A stretch of 5,750 nucleotides of DNA from Helicobacteraceae bacterium (GTDB lineage Bacteria; Campylobacterota; Campylobacteria; Campylobacterales; SZUA-545), in contig QKHD01000291.1 of assembly GCA_003250175.1 (NCBI GenBank), forward strand, positions 1 through 5,750. Direction: 5' to 3'. A model generated the notes under the pieces. That model was given only the letters and a program-made list of their open reading frames with translations. It did no database searches and was not told the origin of the DNA. Each line of letters opens with the position of its first letter. The first letter of the stretch is position 1. The position numbers were made by a program, and so were the translations under genes. Below, one piece after another: positions 1 to 4,300 of this stretch.

Positions 1-1713
1 ATTAAGCCCCTCCAGACGTGATGCCAGATTGACCCCGTCACCGATGACCGAGTATTCAAAACGCCCGTGGGAGCCCATGTTGCCCACGATCACCTCGGCA
101 CTGTTGATCCCTGCACCGATATCGACGGAAGGGAGCCCGCGATCATGCAAAATCTTATTAACGTCCTTGAGTTTGCGGATCATCTCCAGGGCGGTCTGGC
201 ACGCCTTGACGGGGTGGTCGGCCACATCGACGGGTGCGTTGTAAAAGGCCATGACCGCATCACCGATGAATTTATCCAATGTGCCCTCATGCTCCAAAAC
301 GATCTGGGTCATGGGGGTAAAGTAGCGTTCTAGCAGATCGATCAGCTCTTCCGGCTTGATGCTCTCGGAGATGGTGGTAAAGCCCCGAATATCGGTAAAG
401 ATGATGGAGACATCCTTCTTCTCCCCACCCAGTTTGAGCTTTTCCGGATGGCGGATGATCTCATCGAGCAGCGCCGGGGAGAGGTAACTGCTAAAGGCCC
501 CCTTGATAAAGCGGCTCTCCCCCTCTTTCTGGCGGAAGATGTGAAACTCATTGGCCATGGCCAGCAGAATCATCGCCACAAAGGGGTAGAAGACGTCGAC
601 CCAGATGTTGAGCATCACAAAGAGCACTTTGGAGAGTATAAAAATCAGCAGATAAGCGGCAAGGTAGACACCGATACGGCGGCCGATCCCTTTGATAAAG
701 CGGTCCAGCACCATCGGCAGCAACAGCATGAGAAGCAAAATGGCAAACTCCATCCACTCATGCTGCACGACAAAAATATTTTGCAGGTAGTTGGAGATAA
801 AGGTGTAGTGCAGCAGGGGTCCGGGAATCTGACCCAGCGGCGTGGCCCGGATATCCGAAATACCCGCTTCCGTGATCCCCACCAGAACAATCTTCTCCTT
901 AAAATACTCCGGACGGATCTTGCCGTCGACCAGATCGGAAAAGGAGAGGATGGTGTAGTTTTTTAGCGGGTAGTAATTGAGCAGGATAAACCCGTGATCA
1001 TCGATATCCAGCACGTGATCATCAAAAAGAAGCGTATAGGCTCCGGAGGCACCTTCGCGGATTTCCACATCTTTGTTGCGGACATAACGCAGGGTCTGAA
1101 CTCCCAGTGACGGATAGACCAGGGAATCATACATGACGGCCACGGGATAGCGGCGGTAGAGTTCGTCCCGGTCCGGAAGGGTGGAAAAGGAGGCATTGAG
1201 CGTACAGCTGCCCAGAATCTCCGGAATATTGATCTCCGCAAAACTGGTCTCCACAAAGGGCAGACGGGTGACAAAAATCCGTTCCAGGGCAGACTCGGCC
1301 AGCATTTCTCGGGAAGTCTGCGGGAGCGTTTCTGTTGCATCATTGCGTAGGAAAAAGCCGCAGATGGTATTGTCCAGATCGGCAATCGTGTCGGCCAAAA
1401 GGGTATCTTTTTCCGGTACGGAGGTTTCGGAAAAAACCATATCCAAAGCCACCGCCTTGGCCTGGGATAGCTTGGCGATACCGGCGGCAAAGACATCACG
1501 GTCCCAGGGCCAGCGTCCCAGCCGATTGACACTGCGTTCGTCAACGGCCAGAAAGACCACGTCTTTATCGGGGTGTTTATCCTCTAAAAAGAAGTTGAGA
1601 TCGTTGATCTTAAGAGAGAGGGAGTACAGGGGCGGCAGCTTGAAATACCAAAGGAGTATCAGCACCGCCGCCAGGGCTCCGGAGACCCCCCACCGCCACT
1701 TCGTGGTAAACAT
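1..1713 (-). CDS. CHASE2-domain class III adenylate cyclase (3' end cut by window edge)
   Basis: Membrane-bound sensor cyclase predicted to make cAMP from ATP in response to a periplasmic signal. It is open for 571 codons and runs off the left edge, so only the last part of the catalytic domain is missing. Layout: N-terminal membrane helix about 8-24; periplasmic CHASE2 domain about 30-318, with the family's signature at 53-72 (VFLAVDE, then GRWPWDR); three closely spaced membrane helices about 319-337, 346-368 and 370-386; linker with SYLSP (409-413) and KLKLGGEKK; cyclase domain from about 434. Catalytic residues visible: metal-binding D441 (FTDIRGF) and D485 (FIGDAVM), adenine-selecting K481, S555 at the Thr/Asp position, and transition-state N562 and R566 (NLASR). 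The Lys plus Ser pair favours ATP over GTP (inference from the family). The ATG lies 10 bp after the FecR gene's stop with only a weak RBS, so translational coupling is plausible. An adenylate cyclase reading is likely; guanylate cyclase is less likely. Confidence 0.93.
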   Translation of the reverse strand, partial: MFTTKWRWGVSGALAAVLILLWYFKLPPLYSLSLKINDLNFFLEDKHPDKDVVFLAVDERSVNRLGRWPWDRDVFAAGIAKLSQAKAVALDMVFSETSVPEKDTLLADTIADLDNTICGFFLRNDATETLPQTSREMLAESALERIFVTRLPFVETSFAEINIPEILGSCTLNASFSTLPDRDELYRRYPVAVMYDSLVYPSLGVQTLRYVRNKDVEIREGASGAYTLLFDDHVLDIDDHGFILLNYYPLKNYTILSFSDLVDGKIRPEYFKEKIVLVGITEAGISDIRATPLGQIPGPLLHYTFISNYLQNIFVVQHEWMEFAILLLMLLLPMVLDRFIKGIGRRIGVYLAAYLLIFILSKVLFVMLNIWVDVFYPFVAMILLAMANEFHIFRQKEGESRFIKGAFSSYLSPALLDEIIRHPEKLKLGGEKKDVSIIFTDIRGFTTISESIKPEELIDLLERYFTPMTQIVLEHEGTLDKFIGDAVMAFYNAPVDVADHPVKACQTALEMIRKLKDVNKILHDRGLPSVDIGAGINSAEVIVGNMGSHGRFEYSVIGDGVNLASRLEGLN

Positions 1714-1723
1714 CTAAATCCGA

Positions 1724-2404
1724 TTAAAAGGATTCGAAACGGGAGAACTCCTGGGCAATCGCCTCCAGGTCAGCGCTCTCGTCCGCACGGTTGCCGCTGA
1801 TGGTGATGGTTTTGCCCGGTTCGAGGTCGATCTCTTTGAAGTTCCCCACAAAGACCGCTTCCTGACCCTCTTTTTTAAAGGCTTCGAACTCTTTTTCCTG
1901 CTCTTTCATGAAGGCGTCGAACTCTTCTTCCAGCTGCTGGCGGTAGAGGGCAAACTCTGCCTGGATGGACTGAACGCCGACCAGACCCTCTTTAAGGGCA
2001 ACGGACTGGGTTTTGTTGTCGTCGGTAATGACAAACTTGGTTCCCTTAACCCCGATCACGGCGAAGTTGGTCGCAACTTTCAGCCCCTGGGCTCCGCGCT
2101 TGGTGATCTCGTAATAGACCTTACCCCCCTCTTGCTTCATGGCATCAAACCCCTGAACCAGCAGTTTGGACTTTTCATCAAGAATGACCTTGGATTTGTC
2201 TACGAACTCGACCGCCGCCATGGATCCGGAGGAGGTGATGACCATGTCGCCTTCAAAAATGGATTGTCCCGGGACGGCATCGTCTTTTTTGATGGTTCCG
2301 GATTTGAGCACTTTGGCCGTTCCTTCGATTTTGACAATCGTTGCCAGCGGGTTGGAAGCGAAAAGGACTCCGGAGATGAGCAGTACAAATGCAAGAATAC
2401 GCAT
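1724..2404 (-). CDS. Secreted FecR-domain protein with 11-residue repeats
   Basis: 226-residue protein with a cleavable-looking signal peptide (MRILAFVLLISGVLFAS, likely cut near residue 17) and no other membrane helix, so it should be periplasmic. A FecR-type beta domain spans about 22-145; the best marker is NFAVIGVKGTKF at 113-124, matching the family's VxGVRGTxF strand. A charged helical segment follows (148-180) with three 11-residue repeats, then a second short beta segment (about 183-204, LEPGKTITISG) and an acidic helical tail. It is not the classical FecR anti-sigma regulator: there is no N-terminal cytoplasmic domain or transmembrane helix. The start is supported by AAAGG at 2414-2418, 9 nt upstream. 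The neighbouring CHASE2 cyclase follows after 10 bp, so the pair is probably one operon, and this protein may be the cyclase's periplasmic partner or ligand binder (inference). The family call is firm, the role unknown. Confidence 0.88.
   Translation of the reverse strand: MRILAFVLLISGVLFASNPLATIVKIEGTAKVLKSGTIKKDDAVPGQSIFEGDMVITSSGSMAAVEFVDKSKVILDEKSKLLVQGFDAMKQEGGKVYYEITKRGAQGLKVATNFAVIGVKGTKFVITDDNKTQSVALKEGLVGVQSIQAEFALYRQQLEEEFDAFMKEQEKEFEAFKKEGQEAVFVGNFKEIDLEPGKTITISGNRADESADLEAIAQEFSRFESF
1865..1963 (-). repeat. Three tandem 33-bp / 11-residue coiled-coil repeats in the FecR protein
   Basis: Residues 148-158 (QAEFALYRQQL), 159-169 (EEEFDAFMKEQ) and 170-180 (EKEFEAFKKEG) align without gaps as x-x-E-F-x-[AL]-[FY]-x-[KQ]-[EQ]-x. 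The second and third copies share 25 of 33 bases; the first is more diverged. An 11-residue period is the hendecad spacing of a right-handed or straight coiled coil. A degenerate echo (EFSRF, 219-223) ends the protein. Confidence 0.75.
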
Positions 2405-2446
2405 GAAAAGCAGCCTTTGAATGGTATGCGGATTGAAATTGCAACT

Positions 2447-2452
2447 ATTGTA
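2447..2452 (-). promoter_or_regulatory. Putative -10 box of the FecR-cyclase operon
   Basis: On the minus strand TACAAT is preceded by TGA, giving an extended -10 of the form TGnTACAAT. Transcription would start near 2440 and leave a leader of about 36 nt before the FecR ATG. No good -35 hexamer is seen about 17 bp upstream, which is common for the housekeeping promoters of Campylobacterota. Confidence 0.55.
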
Positions 2453-2489
2453 TCAAAGAATGGCTTGAACAGAAAGGATTTTGGGAGGT

Positions 2490-2510
2490 TTCCCCGGGAA
2501 ACCCGGGGAA
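2490..2510 (-). terminator. Hairpin just downstream of rpsU (terminator-like, no U-tract)
   Basis: A perfect 9-bp inverted repeat, TTCCCCGGG and CCCGGGGAA, separated by a three-base loop, begins 8 bp after the rpsU stop codon. In the direction of rpsU the hairpin is followed by ACCTCCCAAAATCC, not a run of T, and the other strand has no T-run either. It may stop transcription, or act mainly as a 3'-end stabiliser that shields rpsU mRNA and separates it from the FecR promoter. Confidence 0.5.
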
Positions 2511-2518
2511 GAAAAGAA

Positions 2519-2731
2519 TTAGAGTCTGGACTCGTAACGTCGCATCATATAAAGACGCTTGAGTTGTTTTTTGCGAGCCAGCATTTTTTGCTTTTTCTTC
2601 TTCTCTACGTTAGATTCAAAGAATCGGCGAGCGCGGCACTCGGTGACAACGAGGTTTCTATCAGTCTGTTTTTTGAAGCGTCGGTACGCATCTTCAAACT
2701 GCTCGTTTTCTCTTACGATAACACCTGGCAT
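2519..2731 (-). CDS. rpsU: 30S ribosomal protein S21
   Basis: 70-residue basic protein of the small ribosomal subunit, which helps the 30S subunit engage mRNA during initiation. Family signature is clear from the first residue: MPGVIVRENEQFEDAYRRFK, then the Arg/Lys-rich helix region (RNLVVTECRARRFFES, residues 25-40), a Lys-rich stretch (44-48) and the C-terminal LKRLYMMRRYESRL. The length and the ending YESRL match S21 of Helicobacter and Campylobacter as I recall them, which is the main taxonomic clue in this window. The start is set by the conserved MPG and by an unusually good RBS. It lies in the same direction as the upstream ferredoxin gene but has its own putative promoter at 2801-2806. 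A strong hairpin follows the stop. Nothing about the gene is broken or unusual. Confidence 0.98.
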   Translation of the reverse strand: MPGVIVRENEQFEDAYRRFKKQTDRNLVVTECRARRFFESNVEKKKKQKMLARKKQLKRLYMMRRYESRL

Positions 2732-2735
2732 AAAA

Positions 2736-2745
2736 AATCACCACC
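2736..2745 (-). promoter_or_regulatory. Extended ribosome binding site of rpsU
   Basis: The minus strand reads GGTGGTGATT, matching 8 of 10 bases of GGAGGTGATC, the complement of the 16S rRNA 3' end. The G-rich core is about 9 nt from the ATG. It is much stronger than the other RBSs here, as expected for a highly made ribosomal protein. Confidence 0.65.
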
Positions 2746-2800
2746 CATCTTTTGCGGAATGTAGTCTCATGTATATTAGGACCTGCAAATAAGTGGGCGG

Positions 2801-2809
2801 ATTGTAGCC
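2801..2809 (-). promoter_or_regulatory. Putative rpsU promoter -10 region
   Basis: The minus strand reads GGCTACAAT, with TACAAT as the -10 hexamer at 2801-2806. Transcription would begin near 2794, giving a leader of about 60 nt. The same nine bases form the putative lpxL promoter at 3272-3280. A second AT-rich candidate, TAATAT, lies nearer the gene at about 2774-2779. Confidence 0.5.
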
Positions 2810-2818
2810 GAATCTTTC

Positions 2819-3196
2819 TTAAAATTCAAGGGGTGCGTGGGCGTTTCGCAGCTCCATCCCGATACTTTCACGGAAAGGGCGCTCCGCCACTTCGGGCAGC
2901 ATCACCCCCTTGCTCTTGTGCTCGCGGATCGCATAGACACCCGATTCATGACCGCTTTTATAGTAGTCGTTAAAGGGGGCGGTAAAGGGCATATCCCACA
3001 CGATGGCACCGTCCGTCGGGCAGACATCGACACATTTTGGCACGCTGCAATCCACACACTCGATACACTTCTCCGGACGGACATAGGTGAGGTCGCCGTC
3101 TACGGGCGAGTCGGCTCCGGAGACGATGGCGGTGGCGGGGCATTCGTCCACGCAGGCGTCGCAGTTGATGCACAAATCGGTAATCATTACGGACAT
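2819..3196 (-). CDS. Alvin-type 2[4Fe-4S] ferredoxin with C-terminal extension
   Basis: Small cytoplasmic electron carrier predicted to hold two [4Fe-4S] clusters. Motif 1 is C9-x2-C12-x2-C15-x3-C19-P. Motif 2 is C44-x2-C47-x7-C55-x3-C59-P, the widened spacing typical of Allochromatium vinosum-type ferredoxins and of the ferredoxin common in Campylobacterota. The conserved PTDGAIVW (60-67) follows. An extra cysteine, C50, sits inside the widened loop. Residues 68-125 form a tail rich in Pro, Glu and aromatic residues that I do not recognise; family members I recall end soon after this point. I chose ATG at 3196 because AAGGAA sits 8 nt upstream and the Fe-S motif starts within 10 residues. 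An in-frame ATG at 3250 would add 18 residues that do not look like ferredoxin. It is divergent from lpxL and followed by rpsU. The redox partner cannot be told from context. Confidence 0.9.
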   Translation of the reverse strand: MSVMITDLCINCDACVDECPATAIVSGADSPVDGDLTYVRPEKCIECVDCSVPKCVDVCPTDGAIVWDMPFTAPFNDYYKSGHESGVYAIREHKSKGVMLPEVAERPFRESIGMELRNAHAPLEF

Positions 3197-3204
3197 GGTT
3201 ACTT

Positions 3205-3210
3205 TTCCTT
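3205..3210 (-). promoter_or_regulatory. Ribosome binding site deciding the ferredoxin start
   Basis: The minus strand reads AAGGAA, 8 nt before the ATG at 3194-3196. It favours the 125-residue product over the longer form starting at 3250, although that ATG also has AAGGG close upstream. Confidence 0.6.
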
Positions 3211-3248
3211 TTTTAAACACAGTATTTCGGAACGAAGTTGCATATTCC

Positions 3249-3254
3249 ATACTA
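3249..3254 (-). promoter_or_regulatory. Possible ferredoxin promoter -10 box
   Basis: TAGTAT on the minus strand would start transcription near 3242 and leave a leader of about 46 nt. If used, the longer ferredoxin form starting at 3250 could not be made from this message. The match is mediocre; TATTGT, a little further upstream at 3278-3283, is an alternative. Confidence 0.3.
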
Positions 3255-3271
3255 CCCTTTTAGCATGCCTT

Positions 3272-3280
3272 GGCTACAAT
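3272..3280 (+). promoter_or_regulatory. Putative lpxL promoter -10 region
   Basis: GGCTACAAT, with TACAAT at 3275-3280 as the -10 hexamer. Transcription would start near 3287, leaving a leader of about 20 nt before the ATG at 3308. It is identical over nine bases to the putative rpsU -10 region on the other strand. A T-rich patch (CCCTTTTAG) lies 10-20 bp upstream. Confidence 0.5.
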
Positions 3281-3307
3281 ACCCGACAAAAACGAAGATC
3301 GGTCGTT

Positions 3308-4204
3308 ATGGTCAACCACATTATTTATTACGCATTTTCCTTTTTCAAACTCATTATCATGATCCTTCCGGAAAAGCTCCGGATCGCTCTTTTTAAGGGG
3401 CTCGGCAGCTTTTTATACCGCCTCAATATGAAACACCGCCGCATCATCATGGCCAACCTCACCCATGCCTTTGGCGACAGCCTCAGCACGGAAGAAAAAG
3501 AAGCCGCCACCAAGCGCTGCTACCAGAACTTTCTGGTCTATATCTCCGATTTTATCTATGTCTCCAACCGTCCCAAAAGCTTCCTGCAAGAGCACGTCAC
3601 CATCGAAAACCCCGAGATTCTCGATAACGCCCTGGCCAATGGGGAGAGCGTTGTCCTCGTCTCCGCCCACTATGGGGCTTGGGAGCTGATTTTGCAGACC
3701 GTCGGCGGGTTTAAAGCCCCCATCTCCACCATCGGCGAAGCCCTCATGAACTCCCCAAGACTCAACGATGTTCTGGTTGCCTACCGCGAGCGCAACAATG
3801 TGCAGATGTTTAAAAAAGAGGGGGCCCTGGTCGGTGTGGTCAAGGCGATGAAAAAGGGCCGTATCCTCGCCTACCTGGTCGACCAACACTACGGCCGTGG
3901 GGTTAAGGTCGCCTTTTTCGGCAAGCCGGTCAAGCATATCCAGTCGGCGTCGCAGATCTCCCGTAAATATGACGCCCTGCTGCTGCCGGTCTTCTGCACC
4001 ACGGACGACTACCGCCACTACACCATCCGTTTTCAAGAGCCCTTTAAATGCGATGTCACGGATGACGAAGAGGCCGATATCCTCCGCTGCACCCAGCGCC
4101 AGTCCGACATTATCGAAGCGGCGGTACGCGAACGTCCGGCGGACTATTTCTGGTTCCACAAAAAATTCAAATTCAGCGCTCCGGAGCTCTATAAAAAACC
4201 CTGA
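3308..4204 (+). CDS. lpxL: LpxL/HtrB-family lipid A secondary acyltransferase
   Basis: 298-residue inner-membrane acyltransferase of the LpxL/LpxM (lysophospholipid acyltransferase-like) family, which moves an acyl chain from acyl-ACP to the Kdo-lipid A precursor. The catalytic HX4E motif is present: H121-YGAW-E126 within VSAHYGAWELI. Downstream the family's block DQHYGRG begins at D192 and leads to VAFFGKPV, and the C-terminal FWFHKKFK (281-288) corresponds to the usual WxHxRFK. Residues about 5-20 form a hydrophobic segment that probably anchors the protein. The reading frame is open upstream to 2837, but that part is antisense to the ferredoxin; ATG at 3308 gives the usual family length and an N-terminus of the right type. 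Its RBS is weak. It is divergent from the ferredoxin and upstream of pyrG. The family call is firm; which acyl chain and position it handles cannot be read from sequence. Confidence 0.92.
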   Translation: MVNHIIYYAFSFFKLIIMILPEKLRIALFKGLGSFLYRLNMKHRRIIMANLTHAFGDSLSTEEKEAATKRCYQNFLVYISDFIYVSNRPKSFLQEHVTIENPEILDNALANGESVVLVSAHYGAWELILQTVGGFKAPISTIGEALMNSPRLNDVLVAYRERNNVQMFKKEGALVGVVKAMKKGRILAYLVDQHYGRGVKVAFFGKPVKHIQSASQISRKYDALLLPVFCTTDDYRHYTIRFQEPFKCDVTDDEEADILRCTQRQSDIIEAAVRERPADYFWFHKKFKFSAPELYKKP

Positions 4205-4250
4205 CCCCAAGCCGCTTGCCCCGCTTATTGCCCCCCTTTAAACACCTCTT
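4202..4250 (+). terminator. C-rich, G-poor tract after lpxL, possible Rho-dependent termination region
   Basis: No convincing hairpin with a T-run follows lpxL. Instead, positions 4201-4250 hold 23 C and only 6 G, including a run of six C, just before the pyrG promoter. C-over-G enriched, unstructured RNA is the typical loading site for Rho. This is a composition argument only. Confidence 0.3.
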
Positions 4251-4253
4251 TTG

Positions 4254-4259
4254 TATAAT
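4254..4259 (+). promoter_or_regulatory. pyrG promoter -10 box
   Basis: A perfect TATAAT within TTGTATAATATAG. Transcription would start near 4266, giving a leader of about 35 nt. No -35 hexamer is visible at the usual distance, where the sequence is C-rich. It lets pyrG be expressed independently of lpxL. Confidence 0.7.
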
Positions 4260-4287
4260 ATAGTCTTTCATAAATCGAATCTCACAC

Positions 4288-4292
4288 AGGAA
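4288..4292 (+). promoter_or_regulatory. pyrG ribosome binding site
   Basis: AGGAA lies 8 nt before the ATG at 4301 and fixes the start, which also matches the conserved N-terminus of the family. Confidence 0.7.
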
Positions 4293-4300
4293 CTTACCGA

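Noticed and set aside
448..966. 172-codon plus-strand frame opposite the cyclase
   Set aside because: Its His/Gln/Asp-rich composition is the reverse reading of the cyclase membrane and linker region; the cyclase frame is unambiguous.
2132..2764. 210-codon plus-strand frame across the FecR promoter and rpsU
   Set aside because: It covers two well-supported genes in reverse, including a ribosomal protein, and its product shows no family resemblance.
3263..3268. GCATGC palindrome between the ferredoxin and lpxL genes as an operator
   Set aside because: A six-base palindrome is too short to separate from chance, and no second copy is seen nearby.
2837..3307. N-terminal extension of the acyltransferase frame up to 455 residues
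   Set aside because: The extension runs antisense to the ferredoxin and reads as low-complexity Gly/His/Asp sequence; the acyltransferase family starts at the hydrophobic segment following 3308.
3413..4210. 265-codon open frame antisense to lpxL
   Set aside because: It mirrors lpxL, whose HX4E and other motifs are clear. The antisense product has no recognisable domain, and such shadows are expected in GC-rich third-position sequence.
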